Assembly (NCBI GenBank): GCA_017165825.1 | Contig: CM029379.1 | Location: 22,459,972 to 22,523,971, forward strand | Direction of reading: 5' to 3' | DNA from: Hepsetus odoe | Lineage: Eukaryota > Chordata > Actinopteri > Characiformes > Hepsetidae | Length of the DNA stretch: 64,000 nucleotides | In this document: piece by piece, positions 32,870-44,899 of the stretch | Layout: every line of letters begins with the position of its first letter | How positions within the stretch are numbered: the stretch's first letter is position 1 | Program-made: the position numbers and the translations under genes | Notes under the pieces: generated by a model | The model's database searches: none | What the model was told of the DNA's origin: nothing | Seen by the model: only the letters and a program-made list of their open reading frames with translations

Positions 32870-33680
32870 TCTTCAGCAAAGCTGTTTCAGTGCTGTGACT
32901 GTGACTAAGTCAGAGTGACATCCCAGAAACTTGAGCTGTGACTCGAACTAACAGCACAGAGACTAATCCTTTCATAAGGTTCAGCCAGTTAAGCCTAACA
33001 AAGTTAGGCATTTCTACATGTATAATGCTAAAATGTTGGAAATACACTAGATGTTGACAACAATTCCAGAAATAAATGTAACTGTAAACCTATTGCAGCT
33101 GAATTCAGTGGGACACAGGAGCAAGTGGTGGTGAATGAGGTCTGTGGTATATGAGGTATTGTGCATGGGGACTTAATGTGCTAATGGTGGTTAATGTGCA
33201 GCGGTTGGAGTTGGGATTGACCTGCTAGGGTTCCCTGAGGATCAGTTTGGGTCAGGAGTGTTGTCTGTGATCCAGAACCAGTCCCTCAAAATAAGTACCA
33301 GACCTCAGCAACAATATTGGTGTTTAATGCAATCAAATCATCACAGCAATATTCTAACTTTTATTTTAAAGCTTTCTAAGAAGAGTGAGAAAAAAGTGAT
33401 CAAATTTTCCATCTTGGTACCCTTGATTTCATTAGAAGAGCTGGATGAGCAGTTGGCTGAAGAGCTTTGGAAATATAATGTCTGAATACAGTGGCTTGCC
33501 CCTTTATGCTGGAAAGATATAAAACTCCTCCATGTAGTTGGAAGAAACATCCAAGCTGGTGTAGAAAGCATTAGGCCTTTGAAAGGGTTAATGCTGATTT
33601 TTAAAATGCACATTGTGATTACTGCACTCTGTGGTACATGCAAGATCTACACTTATTTCAGCTTACTAGCTCAAGGTAAC
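32870..33680. other. Unassigned non-coding sequence
   Basis: No supported gene. Short frames at 33258-33643 have no domain. Confidence 0.4.
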
Positions 33681-33683
33681 GGA

Positions 33684-33800
33684 CAGCCCCTCTGAGGCCA
33701 GGGGGCAACATCTCCATGGCCTGCAGTCCAGGGTAATCAATCTCGCCCAGGAGGCTTGAGGAAGCCTACGATTACCATATTAGCCACCTCCTCAAACCTG
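33684..33800 (+). repeat. Dispersed direct repeat, copy A
   Basis: About 117 bp beginning CAGCCCCTCTGAGGCCAGGG with CCCAGGAGGCTTGAGGAAGC. A second copy in the same orientation lies at 34480-34598, on the other side of the solo LTR. Family unknown. Confidence 0.65.
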
Positions 33801-34006
33801 GATAGGGTAGTGAGGTGTTTTATGTTTTAAGCACACATTATCAAAAATGTAAAAACTCTTTTGAATATAGAAGTGAATATGGTATATCATACTTTTAATT
33901 TTGCCTTTATGGTATTTAATTATATATTTGTAAAAGATGTACCCCTTGCCCATTCGAGTATTTTAGCCTAATTATTCATCGAATTATTAAATTAGCAAAT
34001 CGTCTT

Positions 34007-34262
34007 TGTAACGGTGGCAGGGTGCGGGTTGGACGTCAAACGCAGAGCCAGGAGTCAGGAACATAACTTTATTATCCATGGTAATGAAACAAGATACAAG
34101 GAGCTACAATAGTGACCAAAACAAGATACTAGGAACTACAAAAACCACCATTAATGTAAGGCTTAGCCTTCGTGAATAAGCCGTGCTCTGTTCTGACTCA
34201 CTGGGGCTTAAATAGTTAAAGAGTACCGTCTACTGTAACATAAATGAATCCTAACCATGACA
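34007..34262 (-). mobile_element. Solo LTR of the IQ-cargo element family
   Basis: 256 bp related to the LTRs of copies 1-3: plus strand TGTAACGGTGGCAGGGTGCG ... GCTCTGTTCTGACTCACTGG ... GGGCTTAAATAG ... CATGACA. Perfect 5-bp target duplications GTCTT flank it (34002-34006 and 34263-34267). The second arm of the U3 inverted repeat is deleted. It is the product of LTR-LTR recombination after insertion. Confidence 0.9.
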
Positions 34263-34479
34263 GTCTTACAGTTTTTACATTTTCTTTTTATTATTTGCAT
34301 AATATTATGGGTTGGATTTTGTTATGCTATGATATGCTAAAAAAGGCTGTTCCATTGGTTTAGAAATTAAAACACATAGACATTTAAGGTTGCTTCTTGG
34401 TACACGCCATGTGATTTAAAAATATTATGATACATGTTAATTCTATTCTTATTCCCCCTGCCTAGGTCATGATAAGCTA

Positions 34480-34598
34480 CAGCCCCTCTCAGGCCAGGGG
34501 GCAACACCTCCATGCCCTGTACTTTGGAGTAATCAGTCTTGCCCAGGAGGCTTCAAGAGGCCTGCAGATTCCCCTATTAGGCAGCTCCTCTAACACTG
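34480..34598 (+). repeat. Dispersed direct repeat, copy B
   Basis: Second copy of 33684-33800 (CAGCCCCTCTCAGGCCAGGG ... CCCAGGAGGCTTCAAGAGGC). A TATAAAT motif follows at about 34609. Confidence 0.6.
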
Positions 34599-34599
34599 C

Positions 34600-35685
34600 A
34601 AATGCACTATAAATGCAGGTTATAAGGGTAGTTTGAGATCTGTCTCGTTAGCTGTCTGTGGCTCATGTTCAATTTGTGCCGCTACATTCTGATGCCCTGA
34701 GGCATTTTGAGCTTGTGTGGTGAATTCAGACACGCACAATGATGCTAGTCTTTACAACCAGCATTACACCGTGTCTTATTTGTTCGGCATGAAGAACAAG
34801 CTCTTTTCCAAGCAATTTCCAAGCAAGTAATTACCAATCATATTAAAAAAGCAGATACAGATTGCAGTGAGTTGTACATCTGTAAGATTACATCATGTCA
34901 GTCTTTGATGCTGGCGATGAAGAAGAAGCTATTACTTCGCTTGAACATCTGGCGTGTTCTTCTTCTTTTAAACCTCCCCCCAGTGTTTGATAAATCCATC
35001 TGATACACTTGTACAGCTCATTGAATGGAGGCAGACAGGTGGAGAAGCTGATCAGGCAGCCAGCCATTCAGTCAGTCAGCCAGGCAAACGCAGACAAGCG
35101 GGCACAGCTAATCCGAAATGCTCCTATTTCCCACACGCTCTCGCTCTGCTCTGTGTGGGGGCAGAGAGGAAAAGATAAGAGGGAAGATGCCACCATGGCA
35201 GCCCAAACAAACAGTCCTTGATAGGATGAGGACAAGGCCACTGGAGACAGAGCATCCACAAGGCACCCGCATGAACACTTATAATAGGATGACTGTTCAT
35301 AAACAGTTTTCGGTGATCATGTTGAAAGAACTTAAAACTGACATTTAATACTTTATGTAATTATTATAACATATTACATTACACAGTATCACAGTTTATG
35401 TGACATAAGTCATGGGATAAGTCATATGATCTGACTGACATACTAGAGGTATGACAGTACATCTTGGCATCATTTGGGGCAAAGGTAATGCAAGCAAACT
35501 TTTCTCTCTGTGCCTTTCTCAAGAAAAAAATGGGATTACATTTTCTGGGGTTGTTTCTGTTACTCATTTTTAGAACATGACTGATATAACCTGGGATTAT
35601 TCTACCATTTGTTTTATAGCATAGGATTCATATGACTCATTCAATGCTGTGGGATTGCCACAGCAGATCATTCATTTCCACCATT
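34600..35685. other. Unassigned non-coding sequence
   Basis: Short overlapping frames at 34987-35348 on both strands have no recognisable domain. No gene supported. Confidence 0.4.
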
Positions 35686-35687
35686 TC

Positions 35688-35792
35688 CATCTTGTCCATC
35701 TTCATGACCCCCAATGCAAATCTCAGCATCTTTAACTCTGACACCTCCAGCTCCACTGCTTGTCTTTTCATCAACACCACTTGTCTCCTACG
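35688..35792 (-). pseudogene. LINE RT C-terminal fragment
   Basis: About 100 bp close to 22930-23040 (same order: CATCTT...CCCAATGCAAATCTCAGCAT, then TTAACTCTGACACCTCCAGC). It is the same LINE family, reduced to a stub. Confidence 0.6.
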
Positions 35793-35794
35793 AG

Positions 35795-36762
35795 GATAAT
35801 AAACCTGGTCTCACTTCTGTCCTTTAAACCTCTTTTTCCCTCTTGCTGGTGCCCGTCTCCAGTGCAAATCTAAATAAGAAATCCTCAGATGACATACTTT
35901 GTGAACACTAAATTTTTCACCAAACCTTTCCTTTAAAACAGAGGGCAAAGCTCTGTGTGTCTTCTAATCAGATCTGACGAATACAGAGTGAGGGCTATGG
36001 TCGAATGTGTAAATTTGGCTTTGCGCTTGTCGGCAGGAGGCATATAACAGGGTGTCACTGTGGCACAATGGATGTGGAGGAGAGAGGGAGCAATCAGACT
36101 TCTTTCGCTCAGGGAGATGGAGAGTCCCGCCGCGTACACAAACAACTAATCAAGCCTCGACACTGACGAATGGCTCATCCCGCCCGGAAATCTATCAGAG
36201 TGGCCAGGATCTGTCTGCCCCGGACCTAGTGGCTGGCCAAAGTGGAGGTAATGGACAGCAGATAGGTAAATAGATCATTAATTGTGCATAATGTGCAATG
36301 GGGAAGCCTAAATCTTCAGCCCCCCCCCCATTCCAAACGCTTGCTTGCACTTATCCATTTTTCTCCTGGGACAAGAATGAGTAAATAAAGCTCAGCCTCC
36401 ACCGTTGATGACATATTTTTTTTACCCCCTCGCTAACGAGTAACAAATTTACTGTGGCATATCTGATTCCATCCCTTCTGCAGAAAATGTCAGGGTCACT
36501 TAAATCTACAGCGGCATTTATTAACGTGTTAATTAAAAAGAGCAGCATGGATGGGATTTGATGGACTGTCTGGAAAATATGTAGTTTATCAGAAGGCCTT
36601 ACCTGAGTCTGAATTAAAAAATGGCCAGCAAGCAAGGGCCTACACTATGGCATGGCCTGGCATTTGCTGAAATCACATCCACTGTGGCACTCTTTATTGG
36701 CCTCAAATAGTCTGAAAACATGCTCTCTCAAATAATACCTATCAAAAAGTGCCTGAGCTACT
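35795..36762. other. Non-repetitive sequence, possible conserved non-coding DNA
   Basis: 36041-36300 and 36400-36620 are non-repetitive and balanced in composition, with homeodomain-type TAATTA/ATTAAT sites (36276-36283, 36530-36536). No coding frame is convincing. The conservation idea is inference from texture only; a C-run is at 36320-36329. Confidence 0.35.
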
Positions 36763-36945
36763 GGCGAAAGTGAAAGTGACAACGTGCCTTTGTGAACAGC
36801 AGCACAACACAGTGAACCAAAATGAAATACAATCTCTGCATTTATCCCATACACACACGTGCAGCAGGGGGCAGCTATTGTTCCCAGGTAACAGTGATGG
36901 AGATGGTACCTGGCTCAAGGGCAACCTACTGGTCTGGGAATTCAT
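36763..36945 (-). mobile_element. tRNA-derived SINE, 5' truncated
   Basis: Minus-strand 3' portion of the common SINE: GTGAAAGTGACAAC, CAGCAGGGGGCAGC and GGGCAACCTACTGGTCTGGGA. It stops within the head, so the B box is incomplete and the A box absent. Confidence 0.78.
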
Positions 36946-36949
36946 CTAA

Positions 36950-38430
36950 CTGCAGGTAACTTGCCCCCAGTAAGATAGGAACAACATGTACATATATAAA
37001 AAGAATATTGGTTGGTTAAGGCATTTGTCCCGAATCTGATCCAGGTACGTTTTGAAGAGCAGGGTTTATAAAAAGCAATTAAGCATGCTATGCAGTCAGT
37101 CTTATTAATAGTTAAGTTAACAAAATGAAACTTAAATTATGTGTTTATGAAGTAAGTAGTGCACTCGATCATGTCTCATGTACGTGAGTTAATTCTTAGC
37201 CAATGTAACTAGTTTGTTCAGTGTTAATTTAACTCAGACAAATCTCTCGATCAACTGTAACCTAGTTGTCAAAGCATGTCAATTTAAAAAGGTCTATTAA
37301 ATTCAAATGATATTTATATTATGCATTTGAAAGTCCCCTCTAAATCTAAAGTTCATTATGTAAAGAATCTGATCAAATTCTATAAAGCTGCTCAAACCTG
37401 GCTACAATTGGTGCAATAGCGTGTTTGGGCTGTTCACCTGAGATTTAGAGGCTCAGACTTCAACTCAGAAGAGTTTCAGACTTCGGGAAACTTTTGGAAC
37501 ATATATTTGCATGATGTGTTATTAGCATTCTTACCTTGGAAAACCTCAGAAACTCTGAGTCTGTAGATGATGACATAAGAGCCTTTTAGGGAGCATTTGT
37601 TTTTTTATTCAAGCTAGTTTGCAAAAAAAAACTGTCGAAGGTGGGGAGTGAAGAAAGAGAGAGAAAGAGGGATACTGTTAAAGTCTGTCTCCTTATTGCT
37701 CATTAACACACATCTCATGGTTCTCACCAGCCAATGTGAAGCCACACTCACATTTATTTATAGACGTGCGAAGGCACACCACACAGCTTCACCCCTGTCT
37801 GCAAACTCTGCTGCAACAATTTGGGAAAATGTTAATCAACACTTATGTCATCCTCACACTTGCTCTTAGACCCTACAGCATGTGTTTGCACTGCATCTTC
37901 TGAGTTCTGGGTGGAAGAATCTCTAAAAAAGAAATACATAAATAAAAACAGCAAAAAGGTAATACTAACCATGACACAGTTATGTAAATCATGTATTTAA
38001 AGTGTCTTGTAAAAAATATTGTTTAATGCCGGGTTTCAATGAGACTCAGCTCAACACTCTGGGATACCCCGCACTGCTACAGTACTGTAACAAGTGGATA
38101 TAAACTTTTGCTTACTCTGACCCGTCATGGATGCAGGTGCCACCACAGCACTGAAAATCCATCCCTGATGCATGTCATGCATACAGGACAACAGAACCAT
38201 CAGTTTTAAGTATCCTTCAAACTTGCTAAGGTTTTGTTATTTATAACATCAGAGTTTATGCTGATCTTAAACAGAGTTGTGACTCCAAAGCTGGGTTCCC
38301 ACTTTACTTTTTTCCCTGGCTTTTCATTCGTCTACGATTTTTGGTGAACTCGTCTACAGACAAAAGCATGAGATCAGAGGCAAACCAGCCCTCGATCGGA
38401 CTGTTATATGTGAAGAGGTGACTCGAGTGG
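36950..38430. other. Unassigned non-coding sequence
   Basis: No supported gene. Mostly AT-rich, with an A-run at 37623-37631. Confidence 0.4.
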
Positions 38431-38435
38431 TTGTG

Positions 38436-38620
38436 GTCTAGTGGTAGGATACTCGCGTATGGACCAAGAGGTCACAGGTTTGAATCCCAAGTACAGCACT
38501 GCCACCACCATTGTGTTACTGAGCAAAAACCCTAAACACCTAAACAGACTGTCCTGTAGTTAGGAACTGGAAGTTACTCTGGATAAGAGCATCAGCTATG
38601 CCGTTAATGTAGTTGTTCAA
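38436..38620 (+). mobile_element. tRNA-derived SINE, second type
   Basis: A box TGGTCTAGTGG (38446-38456), B box GGTTTGAATCC (38478-38488), and 3' end TCTGGATAAGAGCATCAGCTATGCCGTTAATG (38579-38610), a form of the GGATAAGAGCGTCTGCTAA end. It differs from the CTGAGGTACCC-type SINEs elsewhere in the window. Confidence 0.8.
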
Positions 38621-38624
38621 AGAT

Positions 38625-39125
38625 GCCACACAAGAATCTCATAGACCCCTACAAGACATCAAGCAGGTTAAATATCAGAACCTGTCAGTGAGTCCAAACC
38701 CTGTAGCGTGACAAGTGCCGAGACCTGTTTGTGACAGTGCAGCAGCTTGGCTCACTCACCTCTTGCTGACATCCATTTCTGAAAGAAGATAAATCCCTGT
38801 CTCGTGCATGTGTAATGTGTAATTCCCAGTGAAACTTCTCACGTTTCACTTATTTTTGTGTCAAAACATGTTCTTGTGACAAAACCTTGTCTGCAAATTA
38901 GACAGACTGGTCGAAGATTCCTCCTGGTGAAAAACATTATTTAGAATGGTTGCAATAAGCGGTCATTTCCTCCAAAATGAAGGGATTCATTTTCAAGAAT
39001 AAAGATCAGTTGGCCTGCGCACACCCTGCCCAAAATGTACTGAAATTTCTGAGAATTTACCAAATAACAGTGTAGCATCACCAGTGTCTTTTCAAACGTA
39101 GTTTTGATCAGTTATTGCAATTACA
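38625..39125. other. Unassigned non-coding sequence
   Basis: No recognised feature. Confidence 0.4.
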
Positions 39126-39127
39126 AG

Positions 39128-39364
39128 CAGCAGTGGCCTAGTCGTTAGGGAGTTGGCCACGGAATCAGAATTACCAGTAGGTTGCCCTGAGGTACCCTTG
39201 AGCAAGGTACCGTCCCCGTCACTGCTCCCTAGGCACTTTCATAGCTTCCCACTGGTGCACGGCGTGTGTTTGTGCATGGGTTAAATGCAGAAGTCCAGTT
39301 TCATTGCGGTTCACTGTGTGCTGTGCTGTGTGTTCTCACAATGACATGAAGTCACTTTCACAAG
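39128..39364 (+). mobile_element. tRNA-derived SINE lacking its B box
   Basis: A box GTGGCCTAGTCG (39133-39144) and an intact central block and 3' end are present. The head runs from GGAATCAGAA directly to TTACCAGTAGG, so the GGTTCAAA B box is deleted and the copy should be transcriptionally dead. Confidence 0.85.
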
Positions 39365-39365
39365 T

Positions 39366-40505
39366 GAAAACACTGCATGGACATAGTTTGGACATGTTAA
39401 ATCTCTGAAAAGTTGCTCCAAAAAACACATTTGTGGGTGGGCCATGTAGACGTTTTACATTGATTTGCTGCTATTTCATAGAGGGTAACTGCCTCCCTAT
39501 CTCCATCAGCAACCCAGAAGCTTACTTTCCTCTCCGTCCTTGACCTTGCCTCCTTACTTCCCTCCCCCTCAAAAAGTGACTGAACACATTACCAAGCCTC
39601 AGATGACAGATCCAGCCTAACCTTGCCTGCATTTATTACTCCACACTTTAAGGAAAGAAGATTGGCAATGCTTAGGACTTCCATTCACCATTTGTCTACC
39701 TCCATGTCTACCTCATGACAGGTTGTTCCTCTTCCCAACACTTATCTCTCCTCCCCTACCAGTCTTCACCCCGTTCCTCTACAGGGTAGAAGAGAGCAGG
39801 CAGGGCAGCAGCTGGGGTGAATGGTGGTTGGGCCTATTTGTCTTTCTTGCCACAATCTGATAAGAGCGTTTGCTCTTTTGAGTCAAGTTGTATTCTTAAT
39901 CTACCTGGAGTCCGAAGGCACAATGAATTTTGGCCGATAAGTGCCGCGTCTGTCTCACATCATTGCTGGCATGTTGGCTTTATAAATGATAGGTAATTTT
40001 GGCCAAAGTAGGAAGTAAGTTGGAGATAAAAGCTGTATTTCAGTTCCGTTCCAAAGAAAAAAAAAGGGGGGGGGGCTTATTAATGCAGATTTATTCTAGC
40101 TGACTCTGAGCAGTGACACATCCCTTCTCTTTGAACGTGAGTGTGGCACGACTGCCTCGCTCTTTTCAGCAGTCCCACAAATACATCAACGTAATTCAAA
40201 CACGCTTTTTCCCGTTTTATTAAAGTATGTGGTTCTCATCACACCTACTTCAAATATGATGGCTCTGAGGAACTGTGTTAGAACTTCATACAGCCTGAAC
40301 AACAAAGATACTCAGAACAAAGGCATAACCACAGCACAGGCAATCAGATTCCGTCAGGATTATTCACAGCGTCTCATTATTTGTATCGTTCATCAAACAA
40401 AATGTAAACTTTACCTCTGGCCGAAGTCTAATTTCTCATGTGTCTCTGGTTTTACTAGTAGGGTTATGCAAGTTGAGTCTAGGATTTTTAGTATTTGGTT
40501 TTTTG
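39366..40505. other. Unassigned non-coding sequence
   Basis: No gene. 39830-40010 is non-repetitive and might be conserved non-coding sequence; a G-run is at 40065-40075. A 116-codon plus frame (40229-40579) runs into the next SINE and lacks a domain. Confidence 0.35.
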
Positions 40506-40506
40506 T

Positions 40507-40772
40507 TAGTGGTGGCCTAGTGGTTAGGGAGATGGCCACAGAATCGGAAGATTGTTGGGTTCAAACACCTTACTGGTAGGTTGCCCTGAGGTACCCTTGA
40601 GCAAGGTACCATCCCCGTCACTGCTCCCTAGGCACTTTCATAGCTTCCCACTGGTGCACAGCGTGTGTTTGTGCATGGGTTAAATGCAGAGGACCAATTT
40701 TGTTGTGGTTCACCGTGTGCTGTGCCATGTTCTCACAATGACAAGAATAGTCACTTTCACTTTTCACTTTTT
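40507..40772 (+). mobile_element. tRNA-derived SINE
   Basis: Nearly the same subfamily as 39128-39364 but with the full head: A box TGGCCTAGTGG (40513-40523) and B box GGGTTCAAACACC (40557-40569). It ends ATAGTCACTTTCACTTTTC. Confidence 0.87.
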
Positions 40773-40774
40773 TT

Positions 40775-41467
40775 TTTCACATGTCTTTGGCCAGTGGGAG
40801 AAAACTGAGCACATGCACACTCCACACAGAAAGCACCCAGCCCACCCCAGCTGGACATCGAACCCAGAACCTTCACACTGTAAGGGAAAACCAAGAACTT
40901 GCTCATGGTCCACGTTAGGAATTATAAGACATTATAACATAAAAACATTACAAAAACTCAGGGGATGCTTGTAGGTTCGTGGGTTTGGACAGTAAATAAC
41001 AAGCCTTTAACTGTGCTGTTCCATTAAATTACTTTGTATATAAAGTACCATGCCCCCTGCTGGGCAAATACAGAATCACAACTCTGATCAGTATTTTTTA
41101 AACCCTGTGAACAATCCTAAAAGTGAACAAATAATTTTTTTTATTTGCCACAATCAGAGAAACTTAGCATTGTCCAGAAAAAAAAAATGAATACATTACT
41201 TTGAGAGGTGCACATCAGTGTGTCCAAACTTTTTTCAAAGGGAGGCAGATTTGATCATCCGAACATGCCTGAGGGCCAAATACCCTGCCTGACATTCTTT
41301 AAACCATTAAAGTTGAATGCAAATGCACTGTTTTGCAGAAATTTTATTTCAGATAGTTTTCATTTCTTCGTATGGGAATGCAAATAAATGTAAGCTACCC
41401 TGCCATAAATAAGTCTTAACTAAAATAATTCTGCCTTTCATATGTGGAGGGCCTTATAACAACAACA

Positions 41468-41498
<31 letters not shown>

Positions 41499-41615
41499 GA
41501 AAAAATTTTTTAGTAAACATGCCCACTGATGATTAGACACACCCACTGATGATTAGACGTCTCCAGCTTTTCAGACGGTTTCCTCAGTAAAATTTGTGAT
41601 TGTATTTTGTAAATA
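40775..41615. other. Unassigned non-coding sequence with poly-A tract
   Basis: An A-rich tract of about 45 bp lies at 41460-41505. 40790-40890 has text of the 'GTGGGAGAAAACTGAGCACATGC' kind found in dispersed repeats such as 27845-28122, so may be a fragment of one. No gene. Confidence 0.4.
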
Positions 41616-41616
41616 C

Positions 41617-41811
41617 AATCTCTGCTTCCTCTGCTTTTCACCCATACACACCATGCAGCAGCGAGCAGCTATTAAAAGCACCCAGGAAGCAGTGCTGGGG
41701 ACGTTACCTTGCTCAAGGGTACCTCAAGCCAACCTACTGGTCCAGCATTCAAACCCACAACCTTCTGATCCTGGGGCCTAGTCCCTAAACACTAGTCCAA
41801 TCGCTGCCCTG
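41617..41811 (-). mobile_element. tRNA-derived SINE, 3' truncated
   Basis: Minus-strand copy: head with A-box-like GACTAGTG and B box GGTTTGAATGC, central block CTTGAGGTACCCTTGAGCAAG, GCTGCATGGTGTG block. The GTGAAAGTGACT end is missing. Confidence 0.8.
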
Positions 41812-41814
41812 AAG

Positions 41815-43762
41815 AAGACGCCATAACCCAATTCACTGTGCTCTGTTTTTTACCTAGTTTTTCCCTTTGAGTGTCACAATGTGTTTTTATTACCGACCCT
41901 CTAAGACTCCTATGTGAATGAACTTTGTTGTGGCCAGCTGTCCTGGTGCCTTATTCAAAAAGCAGTCCAGGGTGAAATACTTATTATAGCTTCAATTTAA
42001 ATAAACTAACATGGCCTGAATATATAGCTATATGTTCCTTATTTTTTCTTTTTTCTTTCTTTCTTTCTTTTTTTTTTTAATAAGAAGCTACGTTTGCCTA
42101 ATTGGACTAAGATTGTGTGCTGAAGCCATAATAGTATTTGCTAATCTTTTTGTTTGGGAAGAAAATTTGGTCTAACTTGATATGGAGACCTTTAGGGTGA
42201 ACTTCTTAAGGACACAGATGATTTTTCATAACTCAACAGCTCCTACAATGTTCAGAAACCATTGAAAAAAGAAGGTAGCGAATGCAAGGGGGCAGAAATG
42301 TAAAGGAACGTCAGCCTTTGTCAGGTGGAATCACACTTTTTTCATGTTTGACAATGATGGAAGGTTTTGTTAGGTTGCAGGAAAGGTGCTGGCAACCTGT
42401 GTGACAGAAAACAAAAGATTTAAAACAACAGATGAGTCACTCCTGAGCAACGCTGTGCACTAGAGATGAAGAGAAATAACACTGCATATCTGCAATTGTG
42501 CCAGGTATCATTCACATTTTTTCAATGCCAGACCCAAGATCATGACCTCAGCACCAATTCCAGGACAATTACTCTGTTAAAGCATATAATGTGGAATAAC
42601 TTTTTATCCCAGAAGAGTGGGAAGTATCTGATCTTGCCGTAAAGGGCCATATTCACTATATTCAGTGATAGAAAAGGGTTGTAGAACAATTTAAGAATTA
42701 CTGACATTATTAGCATGCTTAAAGGATGCAAATTAGATCTCCAGCCAGTAATCTAGATGGTGTAAAAGCATGTCTAATGACTTATGAATAGGATATATTC
42801 TTTATTATCTCAAAGGGGATTACACTCAGCAGCACACAAACATCAGGTGAGCAAGAATAAATGAACGGTGAATACAACATGAAGATCCCACTGAGTGAAC
42901 GTAAAGAGCCAGTCAATGATGAATACAGCATAGAAAGCATTGAGAAATCACATTATTTAAAAGGACAGTGGAGGCCAGGACAAAATGAGTTCTTAAATCG
43001 GTTTGTCCTGCATGTTGGCAAATTGTCTCTGCCACCAGACAGAAACAACTTGATCTCCTTGAACAAAAGGAAGTCTGGAATCTGCCAGGACTGACTGGCC
43101 AGTTTCTGTGCAGGGGTTTCAAATAATTAAAAGTTACACTTTGAATTAAACCATTTTGCAACACCAAGACCACACCCTCCAATTTAATTCTGTTGTCACT
43201 CGTACCAGCTAACCAAGGAGAATGTGAGGGTAGATCGAATAAAATTAGAATAAACCATTTTTATTAAAGTTTTAGTTTAGGTTTAGGAATGATGTGTTGA
43301 ATGATGTGTTGGATTTTTTTCAAGCTCTTGAACATTGGCGGGAAACAAAAAGACGCAGAGGTTTGGCGCCCTGTCCTAGTTATCTGTCTCTCTTCTCTTG
43401 TCTGACTAATAATACCCCTTTTTGAATCAAGCTTCAGCAGTGCTATCTTTTTGTCGCCAGTGGAATTAAGTAAAAGGGACTTTGTCACATATTTAATTAA
43501 GCACGTCCAGTATCTTCCCTCTGCAGTGGACACTACCGTGGACTTTTGAGGAAACCCAGCAGTTATCGCCATCGACCAAGTTTTCATTCTGGTCTCTACC
43601 TGTGATCACATCACTTGAAGGTTATTTTTAGTAAAGGATTCTACAGAGCATGTGTGAGGCATTCTGGGAGTGTGTCATTTAGGGAGTGTGCACGTTGTTC
43701 TTGTGGGAAATAACCCCCTCCATGCTGACACTCACCAAACCGCTCCTATTGATCAAAAGCAC

Positions 43763-43765
<3 letters not shown>
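41815..43765. other. Unassigned AT-rich sequence
   Basis: A TTTC/T-rich run is at 42043-42080. Frames of 77-107 codons (42861-43094 plus, 43264-43587 minus) lack domains. No gene supported. Confidence 0.4.
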
Positions 43766-43768
<3 letters not shown>

Positions 43769-43819
<51 letters not shown>

Positions 43820-43858
43820 TGTTTGAGGCAGCCTACTTAGTATAGTTCTTTCTCTGTG

Positions 43859-43888
<30 letters not shown>
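43769..43888. repeat. (GT)n and (CT)n microsatellites
   Basis: (GT)n at about 43769-43822 and (CT)n at about 43863-43889, separated by 40 bp. Confidence 0.95.
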
Positions 43889-43889
<1 letters not shown>

Positions 43890-43893
<4 letters not shown>

Positions 43894-44588
43894 ACGTCAA
43901 ACAGACCTAAGGCGCATTACTAACTAAACCAATTCAGATCGCTGGCTGCTAAAATCCCAAACCTTAAACAAATTTAAACAAAGCCAATTTGTGACTTTTA
44001 AGCCATATAAATAGTTTATAAATGCTTCCTTTTTGTTTTGTCTTATCATGTGGTTTTAGTGCATTTGGAAGGCAGTTGTCTTTTCAACTTCTAAGTGATT
44101 CATTTGTTTAACACTCCTTTGTACCCATTTTAATAATCAGTTTTTTAAAATGGACACTGATAGAAATGTCCTAATCTGACCTGAATATAGATTTAGAGGT
44201 GTAACCGTTACTGCCTACATACTTCTTCTTTTACGCTGACGTGGATTTTATGCAGTATACCCACTAGCGTGTAGAGTCTCAGACAAACATTAGAACAGTG
44301 GCGGTCTTAATCATGTACCTCCTCACATACTAACAATATTCACAAACCTTCGGAAAACATGTGCAAAAATGAACAAAAGGAGCGCAGAATATGGATAAAA
44401 TTTAATGTTAAGCACCAATGAGGTTTAGAGAATTGCTGAACCTCTCCCACTGAACTGATCAAAACCTCCAAATAAAGTATGCAAAAAATGCAGGCTAACT
44501 CTGTTTGATTTACTCATTCTTATTTTCGGTTTATGGTATGTTAAAGTCTATAAATCAACTTTAGTCATGTAAAAATATTAGGCATATT
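43890..44588. other. Unassigned AT-rich sequence
   Basis: No recognised feature. Confidence 0.4.
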
Positions 44589-44589
44589 A

Positions 44590-44895
44590 GCCTACAGGCT
44601 TCAGTATTGTGCACTTCATTGTGAGAAGGGTCTGGGTTTGATTCCCAGGCCAGTCTTACCAGAGTGGAAATTGCAGCGTTTTGACATGGCTTTCCTTCAA
44701 AAGCTCTTATTTTCTCCCATAGTCAGGTGGACTGGAGAAGCTAAATAGCCACCTGGGTGTGATGGTGTATGTGTGGGAGTGTATTTTCTTTGTTTGTATT
44801 CTATGATGGACTGGTGACCTGTCCATGACGTTTCACTGCCTTTCCCCCTGTGATTGCTGGGCTCCATCACCCCCTGCGATCCATATATTATCAAA
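44590..44895 (+). mobile_element. Dispersed tRNA-headed repeat with L2-type tail
   Basis: B-box-like GGGTTTGATTCCCAGG (44634-44649), then GGACTGGTGACCTGTCCATG and GCTGGGCTCCATCACCCCCTGCG (L2-like end). Same architecture as 11820-12080, with a different decay pattern. Confidence 0.6.
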
Positions 44896-44899
44896 GCCA

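Noticed and set aside
19667..40772. tRNA genes suggested by A and B boxes
   Set aside because: All such boxes sit in SINE heads followed by SINE bodies; none folds to a full cloverleaf with the expected acceptor stem and spacing by eye.
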